This document shows positions 28,224-37,323 of a DNA stretch of 64,000 bases, piece after piece; positions within the stretch are counted from its first letter, which is position 1; every line of letters begins with the position of its first letter. Both the position numbers and the translations under genes were made by a program. The stretch covers positions 310,001-374,000 of the forward strand of contig CAWAYH010000009.1 of the NCBI GenBank assembly GCA_963786195.1, in the 5' to 3' direction. The notes below the pieces were generated by a model. It did not search any database and had not been told where the DNA came from. It saw only the letters and a list, made by a program, of their open reading frames with translations. The stretch is from CAWAYH01 sp963786195 (lineage in GTDB: Bacteria > Acidobacteriota > Vicinamibacteria > Vicinamibacterales > 2-12-FULL-66-21).

Positions 28224-28793
28224 TCAGATTCTTGACCCCGGCTTCACCACCGGAATGTCCTTCGCACAGAGCGGACATGATTCCGGCGCGTAGGTCGGGA
28301 CATCCAGTCGAACGAGCGCCTGCATCGGAAGGTCGAGCCGTGCGGGGTTGTGACTCCGATCGACGATGGCGGCGGCCGCCGAGACGTGCGCGCCGTGCGC
28401 TTCGGCGACGGCGGCGGTCTCGCGCGTGGATCCGCCGGTGGTAATCACATCCTCGACGATCAGCACGCGGTCGACTGGCGAGAGGGCGAACCCCCGGCGC
28501 AGCGTCAGCGCACCGTCCTGCCGCTCGGCGAACACCGCGCGGATGCCGAGCGCACGCCCGACCTCCTGTCCGATCACGATGCCGCCGAGGGCCGGGGAGA
28601 GCACGACCGTCGGCTGCACGTGCCGGGTGCGATCCGCGAGCGCGTGCCCGAGGGCTTCTGCGAACTCCGGGTACTGCAGCACGAGCGCGCTCTGCAGGTA
28701 ACGATCGCTGTGCAGACCGGATGACAGCCGGAAATGACCCTCGAGCAGTGCGCCGGACTTCCGAAACAGATCAAGTACGTCGTCCTGGGTCAT
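28224..28793 (-). CDS. pyrE: Orotate phosphoribosyltransferase
   Basis: The 189-residue enzyme has the type I phosphoribosyltransferase fold with HFRLSSGLHSDRYLQ, the flexible loop region ALGIRAVFAERQDGALTLRRG and the PRPP-binding VLIVEDVITTGGSTRETA. It condenses orotate with PRPP to give OMP. A Cys pair in APESCPLCAKDIPVVKPGS at the C-terminus is typical of this subfamily. It starts two bases after the S9 peptidase stop. The final codons contain GGGGTCAAGAATCTGA, a relative of the repeat palindrome at the truA end. Confidence 0.94.
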   Translation of the reverse strand: MTQDDVLDLFRKSGALLEGHFRLSSGLHSDRYLQSALVLQYPEFAEALGHALADRTRHVQPTVVLSPALGGIVIGQEVGRALGIRAVFAERQDGALTLRRGFALSPVDRVLIVEDVITTGGSTRETAAVAEAHGAHVSAAAAIVDRSHNPARLDLPMQALVRLDVPTYAPESCPLCAKDIPVVKPGSRI

Positions 28794-28795
28794 CG

Positions 28796-31309
28796 CTATG
28801 CCGGCTTCTGCTTGTTCAGTCGCAGTTGTTCGTCGAAGAGCTTGAGGATCCGCTTGTACTCGTCCGCCCAGCTCGTTGCTTCGGTGAAGCCGTGGTTCTC
28901 CACCGGGAAAACCGCCAGCTCCCAGTTCTCCTTCCGCAGCTCGATCAGCCGCTGCACGAGGCGCACCGAGTCCTGGAAGTGCACGTTCGTGTCGACCATG
29001 CCGTGGCAGATCAGCAGCGAGCCCTTCAGGCCTTCCGCAAAGTAGATCGGCGAGCTCTTGCGATACGCCTCGGCGTCCTTCTGCGGCACGTTCAGGATGT
29101 TCGACGTGTAGCCATGGTTGTAGTGAGCCCAGTCGGTGACGGGTCTGAGCGCAGCGCCGGCGGCAAAGACGTCCGGCGTCGTGAACATGGCCATCAACGT
29201 GATGAACCCGCCGTAGCTGCCGCCGTACACGCCGATGCGTTTCGGATCGACGTTCTCGGCCGTCACCATGTACTTTGCGCCGTCCACGATGTCCTCGAGA
29301 TCCTTGCCGCCCATGAACCGATAGATCGACGTGCGCCAGTCGCGGCCGTAGCCGGAGCTCGCGCGGTAGTCGACGTCGAGGACGACATAACCGCGCGCCG
29401 CCAGCAGGTTGTGGAACATGTACTCACGGAAGTAGCTCGCCCAGTACTTGTGGGCGTTCTGCGCGTACCCCGCGCCGTGCACGAAGACGACGCCCGGATG
29501 CGTCGGGTCCCGGCGGGCGCCGATCATCTCCGGCGTGAAGAGGCGTGCGTAGACGTCGACGTTGTCGCGCGCCTTGAACGTGATGACCTTGGGGTCGATC
29601 CACTTGAACGAGCGCCACTCCTCCGTCGGTGACGTCGTAATCTGTTTCGCCTGTGCGCCGGGCGTATTCGGCATGAGATACACCTCGGGTGGCTTCGTGC
29701 TGTAGGAGTACACGACCCCCAGCAGCGATTCGTCGGGTGACACCTCGGCCTGATTCGATCCGGTCATCGACGTCACTTTCGTCCTCGGGCCGCCGTCGAT
29801 CGGAACGGTGTAGAGGTGACGTTCGCCGGGGTGCGCCTCGGTACTCGTGATGTAGAACTTCTTCCCGTCCCGCGCGAGCTCGGACGACGTGACCTCCCAC
29901 TTCCCGGACGTCAACTGCTTCGCCGTGGCGCTCTCGGCCGACACATCCAGCGTGTACAGGTGCATCCAGCCGTCGCGTTCGGACAAGTACGAAATCCTCT
30001 TGTTGTCCGGGAGGAACTCGACGCTCGACGCGCCGAATCCCCCTCCCGCTTCACGCACCCACGCGTCGTCGTGCAGCAGATCGATGACCCTGGTCTTGCC
30101 GCTCTCGGGATCGAGCGTGACGTACCACCGATCCTTGTTGTCCGCCGAGCGGACGCTCGCCACCGCGTACCGCCCGTCCTCCGAGACCGACGGCATCGAC
30201 CAGCGGATATCGCGCTCCGGCTTGCGGCCGGCCTTGTCCTGCGCCGCGCTGTCGGTGGCCACAGGCTTCTGCCCGTCCCCTTCGGACTGCGGGCCTTGTG
30301 CTGCGCGGCCGTCTGGCTGACGAGCGCTCTCGGTCTGACTCCGGCCTGTGCCTTCAGCGAAGCTGCCGTCCGCCCACGCCGTCTTCCCCGTCTTGAGGTT
30401 CACGACAGCCAGCAGCCGCCGATCCTGCGTGTCACCGACGTTGGAGCGCGATGGAATGTCTTCCGTGTACCCGGCCGTCGTGACGTAATTCGGGACGATC
30501 GTGTTCTTCATGCCGGTGGCGCGCTCGCCGACTACGACGAAGACATGCGTGTCGTCCGGCGACAACATCAGGTCTGTCACGCTCTGACGTTCCTGCAGCT
30601 CGAACGAAGGCAGCTTGTTCTTCTTCTGCTCGTCGTCGGTGCGCTGTTTCTCTTTCTTCTGCTTGTCGAGGAAGTCGATGAGCTTCTCTTCCTCGTCGCG
30701 AATGAACTTCTGGCTGTCGGTCAGCCTCGGCTCCGTGCGCCTGGGCGCGACGTCCGTCAGCTGTGTGATGAGCGCGGGCGCGCTCGCGTCAACCGGTACC
30801 ACGAACAGGTTGCCCTCGCGCACGTAGGTCACGTGCGTGTCGTTGCGGGCCCAGCGCGCGTTCGACTCGTTGCCCGTCGTCCGCGTGATCTGGCGACGCG
30901 TGCCGGACGCGGCGTCCAACACGACGACGTCGCCGTCGTCGACGAACAGCACGCGTCGGCGCGCCTTGTCCCAGCGTCCGCCGGCCGCCGGCGGAATGTT
31001 CTTCGCCTCGTCTTCGGTCAGCTTCCGCGGCGTGCCGCCGTCCCGCCCGACGACGTACGGATAGGCCTTGTCTTCGCCGGGCCTGCGCCAGTCGAAGTAC
31101 AGCTTCTGCGAGTCGGCGGACCATCGCAGGCCGCTCGGCGGCCAGCCCACGATGTCGGGACCGCGCATGATGCTGTCGACCGTCAGGTCGAACGTGCTGT
31201 TCCTGGTGTCTGGTGCGGCCTTGGCCGCGGGACCCGGAGCCTTCTGCGCCTGGGTCACGGCCCCTGCCAGCAACAGGGCTGTCGCAAAACCAACACTTCT
31301 TACGCGCAT
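28796..31309 (-). CDS. Secreted S9 family prolyl oligopeptidase-like peptidase
   Basis: The 837-residue protein has a signal peptide (SVGFATALLLAGAVTQAQ), an N-terminal beta-propeller (repeats such as GLRWSADSQKLYFDW and LMLSPDDTHVFVVVG), a charged low-complexity insert rich in Lys/Glu/Gln near residues 195-235, and a C-terminal alpha/beta hydrolase. The triad is visible: Ser in GVYGGSYGGFITLMAMF, Asp in CHGMVDTNVHFQD, His in VENHGFTEA. It should cleave peptides in the periplasm. The ATG at 31309 has AAGGA upstream. pyrE follows after two bases. Confidence 0.92.
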   Translation of the reverse strand: MRVRSVGFATALLLAGAVTQAQKAPGPAAKAAPDTRNSTFDLTVDSIMRGPDIVGWPPSGLRWSADSQKLYFDWRRPGEDKAYPYVVGRDGGTPRKLTEDEAKNIPPAAGGRWDKARRRVLFVDDGDVVVLDAASGTRRQITRTTGNESNARWARNDTHVTYVREGNLFVVPVDASAPALITQLTDVAPRRTEPRLTDSQKFIRDEEEKLIDFLDKQKKEKQRTDDEQKKNKLPSFELQERQSVTDLMLSPDDTHVFVVVGERATGMKNTIVPNYVTTAGYTEDIPSRSNVGDTQDRRLLAVVNLKTGKTAWADGSFAEGTGRSQTESARQPDGRAAQGPQSEGDGQKPVATDSAAQDKAGRKPERDIRWSMPSVSEDGRYAVASVRSADNKDRWYVTLDPESGKTRVIDLLHDDAWVREAGGGFGASSVEFLPDNKRISYLSERDGWMHLYTLDVSAESATAKQLTSGKWEVTSSELARDGKKFYITSTEAHPGERHLYTVPIDGGPRTKVTSMTGSNQAEVSPDESLLGVVYSYSTKPPEVYLMPNTPGAQAKQITTSPTEEWRSFKWIDPKVITFKARDNVDVYARLFTPEMIGARRDPTHPGVVFVHGAGYAQNAHKYWASYFREYMFHNLLAARGYVVLDVDYRASSGYGRDWRTSIYRFMGGKDLEDIVDGAKYMVTAENVDPKRIGVYGGSYGGFITLMAMFTTPDVFAAGAALRPVTDWAHYNHGYTSNILNVPQKDAEAYRKSSPIYFAEGLKGSLLICHGMVDTNVHFQDSVRLVQRLIELRKENWELAVFPVENHGFTEATSWADEYKRILKLFDEQLRLNKQKPA

Positions 31310-31509
31310 CGACGTCTAATCCTTGAACGTGGTGGGGACGTGCTGCCGGGACGGATCCGGCGATCTCGGTGGACCGCTGTGGCCTGAGCGGAGGCCGGAG
31401 CGGGACCTCGGCGATAGTATATTCGGGATAAGCACCCAATCCTTGCCCGGTTCTTGCAACCGTCAACGGACGGATTTCCCTCTTTCTTTGTCTTATTGGA
31501 GAGCCTGTA

Positions 31510-33158
31510 ATGCGTTTTGAGCAACGAACACCGACCTGTCTGCGCCTCTATACGGCGGCCTTCGTGGCCCTGTGCCTGTCCACATCCGGGCGTGTGCTGT
31601 CCGCTTCCGAACAGGGGCAGCAGGCGCCAGCCGCGCGGCAACCCGCCCAGGCGGTACCCCGCCACAGGCCGCCGGGGCCGCGCGATCCGTGCTACGCATC
31701 GGCAGCGACGAAGCCGTCCGGATGGCGCTCGAAAACAACCTCGGGATCCAGACGGAGCGCTTGAATCCCCAGCTGCAGGCGCTAGCGACGTCTCGCGCCC
31801 TCGGTGCCTACTCGCCCGAACTGTTCGGCGCCGGCAGCCGGAACTCGGACACCGCGCCGCCGACGGACTTCCTTCAGCAGGGCGTTGCGGTGACGACGAG
31901 CACGTTCTTTACCGCTAACGGCGGCATCCGTCAGCAGCTGCCCTGGGGCGGCGGACGCTACTCCCTGGGGATGAGCGGGCTGCGGTCGACGTCTGACGCA
32001 CCGCGCACGTCATTCTCGCCGCGGCTCGGGTCGGATTTCGATGCGAGCTACGTGCAGCCGCTGCTTCGGGGCTTCAAGATCGACGGATTCCGGCAGAACG
32101 TCCTGCAAAGCAAGAATCAGCAGCAGATCACGGATATCCAGCTCGCCCAGCGCATCACGCAGACGTCGCGCAACGTCCGGCACGCGTACTTCAACCTTGT
32201 CGCGGCGATCTCGGGTCTGCAAGTTGCCCAGCAGTCGCTCGACGTCGCGCGTCAGTCGTACAAGAACAACCAGCGCCGCGTCGAAGTCGGCACGATGGCG
32301 CAGATCGACATCATCCAGGCTGAAGCCGAAGTGGCGCGTCAGGAAGAGACGGTGATCGTGCGCCAGGGACAGATCGACACCGCGGAAGACGGCTTGCGCG
32401 CGCTCATCATGAATCCCTCGCAACCGGACTTCTGGACGACGAAGATCGAGCCGGCGGAGCAACCCGTGCTGACGCCGGCACCGATCGACATCGACGGCGC
32501 GGTCCGCAACGCCCTCGCCAACCGCACCGACCTCGCGCAGCTGAAGAAACAGATCGAGAGCGTCGATCTCGATATCAAGTTCAATCAGAATCAGAAGCTA
32601 CCGGCGCTGGACGTGTCGGCGTCGTACGGCCTCACGGGCGTCGGCGGGAGCCAGATCTCCTACGGCGATCCGCTGGAGCCAGGTGGCCTTCCGCCGATTA
32701 TTGCGACGTCGCAGCGCGGGTTTGGAAGCGTGCTGCGCGACGTGTTCGGGAACGACTTCCGGAACTGGACCGTCGGCTTCAGCGTGTCCTACCCGCTCGG
32801 CACGAGCACCGCCGAAGCCGCGCTCGCGCAGAGCCGGCTGCAGCGGCAGCAGTCGATTGTCTCGCAGCAGCAGCTCGAAATACAGATCACGACGGCGGTT
32901 CGCGAAGCCGCGCGGGACGTGACGACGAACCTGAAGCGCGTCGAGGCAACCAAGAAAGCGCGCGAGCTCGCGCAGCGGCGGTTCGAGGCCGATGAGAAGC
33001 GGCTCGCCGTCGGACTTGGCGACACGTTCCAGATGCTGCAGGCACAGCGCGACCTCGCGAACGCGCTCCAGGTCGAGCTCAACGCGATCATCGACTACAA
33101 CCGCGCCTTGATCGACTTCGAGGCCGTGCAGACGGTGCCGCTCGGCGGCGGCTTCTGA
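31510..33158 (+). CDS. TolC family outer-membrane efflux protein (frameshifted)
   Basis: The ATG at 31510 has GGAGAG six bases upstream and encodes a signal peptide (LYTAAFVALCLSTSGRVLSA). After about 50 codons the family sequence continues in another frame (SDEAVRMALENNLGIQTERL), implying one missing base around 31640-31670. The rest has the duplicated outer-membrane-factor layout: long heptad-rich helices (ISGLQVAQQSLDVARQSYKN; NRTDLAQLKKQIESVDLDIK) and beta-barrel segments (DASYVQPLLRGFKID; WTVGFSVSYPLGTSTAEAAL). Joined length is about 549 residues. It would be the outer-membrane channel of a tripartite exporter; no partner is adjacent. Confidence 0.85.
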
Positions 33159-33250
33159 AACGGGAAAAGGGAAAAGGGACAAGGGAAAAGGGACACGGAC
33201 AGTCCTTTTTCCCTTCCCTTTTCCCTTGTGCCCTTCTCCCTTTCCCCTTC
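33159..33250. repeat. GGGAAAA array forming a purine/pyrimidine inverted repeat
   Basis: The left arm is a run of GGGAAAA/GGGACAA units (GGGAAAAGGGAAAAGGGACA and on), then CACGGACAGTCC, then a mirrored right arm of TTTTTCCCTTCCCTTTTCCC and more. The arms could pair over about 30 bases. It begins right after the TGA of the TolC gene and ends 16 bases before the glycosyltransferase start. Confidence 0.8.
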
Positions 33251-33265
33251 TGCTACACTCGCCTC

Positions 33266-34153
33266 GTGAAGTTGACCGTTACGGTCATCACCCGCAACGA
33301 GGCGGCCAACATCCGCGGGGCGCTCGAGTCCGTCAGATGGGCGGACGAAATCGTCGTGGTCGACTCCTATAGCACCGACGAGACCGCCGCGATCGCGCGT
33401 CAGTACACCTCCCACATCGAAGTCCGCGACTGGCCGGGATACGGTGTGCAGCGAAACTACGCGGCGGGGGTGGCCTCGTACGACTGGATTCTCGCGATCG
33501 ACGCGGACGAACGCGTGCCGCCGGCGCTCGCGGCGGAGATCCAGCAAATCATGCGGGACGGACCGCGGGCCGGCGGCTATCGCATGCCCCGCCTCTCGTT
33601 CTATCTCGGCCGCTGGATACATGGCACGGACTGGTATCCCGACTACCAGCTGCGGCTCTACGACCGTCGCGTCGGGCAGTGGAACAGGAAGCGCGTCCAC
33701 GAATCCGTGCAGCTCTCGGAAGGCAAGCCCGCCACGCTGCGCAACGAGCTGCAGCACTACCCGTACCGAGACATCTCGGATCACGTCACCAGCATCGATC
33801 ACTACACCAGTCTGGCGGCGGAAGAATGGCACGCGGAGGGCCGGCGGACCAACGTGCTCGAAGCGCTCGTGCATCCGCCTTGTGCGTTTCTCCGAAACTA
33901 CATCCTCCGCCGCGGCTTTCTCTACGGCGCGGCCGGCTTTCTGGTGTCCTCGCTCAACTGGTACTACGTGTTCCTCAAGATCCTGAAGCTGTGGGCGCTC
34001 CAGCGGAATGTCTACGCGCACGGCGCCATCGACGGCGCGGACGCGAGCCCGCCGCGTCGTCCGAAGTTCGAGCGCGTTCCGAACATCGATCAGCGGCGCG
34101 CGTCCGAGCCGCGATCCTCTGCCGCGGTCAGCCCGACCAAGGGAGAGCCGTAG
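33266..34153 (+). CDS. Family 2 glycosyltransferase (WaaE/KdtX-like)
   Basis: The 295-residue protein starts at a GTG and has a GT-A fold: LTVTVITRNEAANIRGALES, VVVDSYSTDETAAIA, the DxD-like LAIDADERVPPALAAEI, then the segment YDRRVGQWNRKRVHESV shared with LPS core glucosyltransferases of the WaaE/KdtX type, and a hydrophobic C-terminal region (GFLVSSLNWYYVFLKILKL) that may bind the membrane. It likely adds a sugar to lipopolysaccharide or a lipid-linked glycan. A GT4 gene follows five bases after its stop. Confidence 0.9.
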   Translation: MKLTVTVITRNEAANIRGALESVRWADEIVVVDSYSTDETAAIARQYTSHIEVRDWPGYGVQRNYAAGVASYDWILAIDADERVPPALAAEIQQIMRDGPRAGGYRMPRLSFYLGRWIHGTDWYPDYQLRLYDRRVGQWNRKRVHESVQLSEGKPATLRNELQHYPYRDISDHVTSIDHYTSLAAEEWHAEGRRTNVLEALVHPPCAFLRNYILRRGFLYGAAGFLVSSLNWYYVFLKILKLWALQRNVYAHGAIDGADASPPRRPKFERVPNIDQRRASEPRSSAAVSPTKGEP

Positions 34154-34158
34154 ATCAC

Positions 34159-35292
34159 GTGTTCTCGCTCCATATCGACACTGCGCGAACCTGGAGGGGC
34201 GGACAGAACCAGGTGCTCGTGACGGTGATGGGACTTCGTTCGCTCGGGCACCGCGCGACGCTCGTGGCGCACCCCGGAGGCGAGCTGCGTCAACGAGCCA
34301 TGGAAGGTCTCGATCTGATCCCGCTCGCGCCGAAAACCGAAATGGATCTGGGCGCGGCCTGGCGGCTGTCACGCCTCATCAAGCAGCTCAAGCCCGACAT
34401 CGTGCACGCGCACGATCCGCACGGCGTGGCCATGGCCGGGATGGCCCTGTCCATGAGCACGCAGCTGACCAAGCCACCGCTCGTCGCCGCGCGCCGCGTG
34501 GACTTCCGCATGCGCGGGAACGCGTTGTCGCGCTGGAAATACCGCCAGGTCGACTGTTTCATCTGCGCGTCCGACGCCATCCGGAAGCTGGTCGTCGCCG
34601 ACGGTGTGCCGGACGCGCGGGCGGTGACCGTTCATGAAGGGATCGACCTCGGCCGCGTGGACGCCGCGCCGCCGGCGAAGCTCCACGAAGATCTCTGGCT
34701 GCCGCATCAGGCGCCGGTCGTCGGCAACGTCGCGGCGCTCGTGCCGCACAAAGGGCAGAAGTACTTGATCGAGGCGGCGATCCTCGTGATCCGTCAGGTG
34801 CCGGACGCGCGATTCGTGATCGCGGGCGAAGGTGAACTGCGTCCGGCGCTCGAACGGCAGATCAAGGAGCATCGGCTGGAGAAACACGTCCTGCTGGCAG
34901 GCTTCCGCCCGGACGTCCTGTCTCTCCACAAGGCGTTCGACCTCTTCGTCATGAGCTCGGTGACGGAGGGCCTGGGGACGTCGGTGCTCGATGCGATGGC
35001 CTGCGGAAAGCCGGTCGTGGCCACCACGGCCGGCGGGATTCCGGAAGTCGTCGTGGATCGTGAAACGGGTCTGCTCGTCCCGCCTCGCGATCACGAGGCG
35101 ATGGCAGCTGCCATCGTCAGGCTGCTGAGGGATCCGGCGCTGCGGCAACGGATGGGTGACGCGGGACGCACGCGCGCGCGGCTGACGTTCAGCGCGGACC
35201 GCATGATTCAGGACACGTTGAAGGTCTATAAGCGGGTGGCCATGCATCCACACCGGGAAGAGGACTACGACACCGCGGATGTGGAGCGGTGA
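34159..35292 (+). CDS. Family 4 glycosyltransferase
   Basis: From a GTG at 34159 this gives 377 residues with the GT-B fold. The N-terminal domain has TWRGGQNQVLVTVMGLRSLG, IVHAHDPHGVAMAGMA and VTVHEGIDLGRVD. The C-terminal nucleotide-sugar domain has VVGNVAALVPHKGQKYLIEA, RFVIAGEGELRPALE, and the EX7E-type motif in SVTEGLGTSVLDAMACGKPV. It pairs with the upstream GT2, probably in envelope glycan assembly. Its 3' end overlaps a convergent gene by 28 bases. Confidence 0.9.
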   Translation: MFSLHIDTARTWRGGQNQVLVTVMGLRSLGHRATLVAHPGGELRQRAMEGLDLIPLAPKTEMDLGAAWRLSRLIKQLKPDIVHAHDPHGVAMAGMALSMSTQLTKPPLVAARRVDFRMRGNALSRWKYRQVDCFICASDAIRKLVVADGVPDARAVTVHEGIDLGRVDAAPPAKLHEDLWLPHQAPVVGNVAALVPHKGQKYLIEAAILVIRQVPDARFVIAGEGELRPALERQIKEHRLEKHVLLAGFRPDVLSLHKAFDLFVMSSVTEGLGTSVLDAMACGKPVVATTAGGIPEVVVDRETGLLVPPRDHEAMAAAIVRLLRDPALRQRMGDAGRTRARLTFSADRMIQDTLKVYKRVAMHPHREEDYDTADVER

Positions 35293-35858
35293 AGAGTGGC
35301 TGGGGACCGAGTGGCAAAGCCGGACCTACCTTCCCCGATTCCCATCAGGCCTGCTCGGCAGCCGGAGTGCGCACGTGGACAATCGTCGAAGGTCACGGCC
35401 CGCCCGTTCTCGGAGAACGTCACCCCGCGCGCGACGCGCGACTGAATCGCCTCGGGCGCGAAAAGGTTGACGGGCCCGATCGGCTTCAGCGCCTTCGCGT
35501 CGTACAGCCACAGCTGGACACCATCGATCAGGAAACCGATCCGGCTCCCGTCCGGCGTCCAGACAATCTCATCGCACGACTGGTTGGAGAGCGTCGTCAC
35601 CTCGGTCGCACTGTCTTCCGAGGCTCCGATCAGCAGCGCCTGACACCACCCGGCGGCGCACCGCTGCTCCCGTACGAGAGCGATTCGGGATCGATCCGGT
35701 GACGACGCGCGCGTCGTGGTGCGGCGCCACGGCACCTCGGGCGTCCGAAGCAGGAGTCCGGCAGCCGCGCCGAGCGCGATGCCCAGCAGCAGCGCGACGA
35801 TCAGCCGGACGCTCGAGCCGCCCGCGCGCGTGGATGGCACAGCCCCTTGAGCGGACAT
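35265..35858 (-). CDS. Membrane-anchored protein with a beta-propeller-like segment
   Basis: The 197-residue protein from an ATG at 35858 (AGGGAG box seven bases upstream) has one N-terminal helix, VRLIVALLLGIALGAAAGLL, and a periplasmic part with CDEIVWTPDGSRIGFLIDGV and GVTFSENGRAVTFDD, which look like two WD40/TolB-type blades. Its start overlaps the end of the TIGR02757 gene by 58 bases and its stop overlaps the GT4 gene. Function unknown. Confidence 0.6.
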   Translation of the reverse strand: MSAQGAVPSTRAGGSSVRLIVALLLGIALGAAAGLLLRTPEVPWRRTTTRASSPDRSRIALVREQRCAAGWCQALLIGASEDSATEVTTLSNQSCDEIVWTPDGSRIGFLIDGVQLWLYDAKALKPIGPVNLFAPEAIQSRVARGVTFSENGRAVTFDDCPRAHSGCRAGLMGIGEGRSGFATRSPATLHRSTSAVS

Positions 35859-36671
35859 TGCGAATCTCCCTGTTTTCGGTCGAAGCCGCAGGCGTTCATC
35901 ATGCCGACGTGACAGATCGCGAAATCGAAGCGCACCGGATCGACCGGATCCAGCCGGCGCAGCGAGGCGGTGATATCGGCGGCCATCTTCCAGCCGGGGC
36001 TGACGTAGTGCGTCAGCCGGAGGCAGCGTCCGAGCCTGATCACGTGGGTGTCGAGCGGGACGATCAGGTCGCGATCGGGAGACACGGCTCCACACGCCGA
36101 GGTCGACTTCGTCTTTCCGCACCATCCAGCGAAGGAACAGATTGAGCCGCTTGCACGCGCTGCCTGCCGACGGACGCGGGAAGAAGTACCCGACGCCGGG
36201 CCGCTTCGGAAGCCGTCCGTAGGCGCGGCGGATGTCGAGCGTCAGCGCTCGACTCGCAAAGCTTTCGAGCGCGTCACCCACGTCGTCGGATTGCTCCGCG
36301 TCACCCTCGGTGAAGAACGACTCGATCGATCCCGACCGATCGAGCATCTGGCGCAGCATCCAGAGCAAGGCGACGAGATCCACGCCGCGCGTCCAGCGGT
36401 GGACCATCGCGCGCAGTTCGGGATGCGGCGCAGCCGGATCGAACCGCCGGACGTACTGTGCGGGCCGCGGGCCCATGATCGCCAGCAGCGTGTCGATCGA
36501 GTTCAGCACGCTCGCCACGCGGCCGAATGCCAGGGCGGCCGCGCAGAAGCCGGCGACTTCACGGTCGGCCGGATCGTGAAACGGCCTCACCCTGTGGACG
36601 GGATCGCTGGCCGAATCGAGGCGGTTGTAGTCGGCGTAGAGCGCGTCCAGCGATGGCGCCAGTGCTTTCAC
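35801..36671 (-). CDS. TIGR02757/DUF2400 family protein (frameshifted)
   Basis: A GTG at 36671 opens KALAPSLDALYADYNRLDS, then FHDPADREVAGFCAAALAFG and VASVLNSIDTLLAIMGPRP, RFLRWMV-like NLFLRWMVRKDEVDLGVWS, and after a break at about 36086 the sequence continues SPDRDLIVPLDTHVIRLGR, RFDFAICHVGMMNACGF and a Cys-containing end. One base fewer in the GCC at 36086 would read VWSVSPDRD. Joined length is 289 residues, normal for the family, which resembles HhH-GPD DNA glycosylases but has no proven function. The GTG overlaps the phosphoribosyltransferase TGA as GTGA. Confidence 0.75.
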
Positions 36672-37320
36672 GCTACAAATCGAACGACTGTTGCGGACCA
36701 AAGGCACGCCCTCGGCGCACATCGGGCACTCCGCCGCGCGGTAGTTTTCGGGCGCTCGATACTCGGCGAGCGCGTAGTTCGGCACGCCCAGGTCACCCAG
36801 GGCTTCCAGGCGATCGTAGATTTCGACCGTCGCCAGCACGCGGCCGCCGGCCTCCTGCACGAGCTCCGCGCACCGCTGGAACGTCTTTCCCGTATTCCGC
36901 ACGTCGTCGGCCAGCAGCACGCGCTTGCCGGCCATCTCCCGCGCGTAGAAGCGTCGCAGGACGAATCCCGTTTCGGTGGGCGTGAACGGCGCAAAACTGC
37001 AGGCCGGGTGCGTCAGCGCCCGACGGCCGTCGAGCAGACCGGCGAGCGTATGCGCGAGCAGCGCACCGCCCGTCGCCGGACCCGCGACGATCTCGGTCTG
37101 CTGCAGCAGATCGCGAGGGCAGGACATCCAGCAGGTCCTCCGCGAGCCGCCAGATCGTGGACGGATGCCGGAAGAGCTGATGCGCGTTCAGGTACAAGCG
37201 CCCGTGGAAACCGTTGCCGTAGTCGAAGTGACCGTCGCGCATCAGGACTTCGAATTCCTGGAGCTTGGCGAGCGCCTGCAGCCGCCGGTCGTCCACACGA
37301 TTGAGAAGAGGTGTCGTCAC
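36668..37320 (-). CDS. Phosphoribosyltransferase family protein (frameshifted)
   Basis: Two frames join into about 216 residues: LAKLQEFEVLMRDGHFDYGN, HGRLYLNAHQLFRHPSTIWR, a break at the C-run at 37117-37119, then PRDLLQQTEIVAGPATGGAL, RRFYAREMAGKRVLLADDVR with the PRPP loop VLLADDVRNTGKTFQ, and ENYRAAECPMCAEGVPL. It resembles orotate phosphoribosyltransferase, but the true pyrE is at 28.2 kb, so its base substrate is unclear. A second insertion near 36690-36705 would restore the TGA at 36668, which overlaps the next gene. It starts three bases after pyrC. Confidence 0.75.
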
Positions 37321-37323
37321 GAT

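Noticed and set aside
35265..37127. A single 620-residue fusion of phosphoribosyltransferase, TIGR02757 and a membrane protein
   Set aside because: The fusion joins parts of three proteins in a chance common frame; family ends, starts with ribosome-binding sites and GTGA overlap fit three separate genes with one-base indels.
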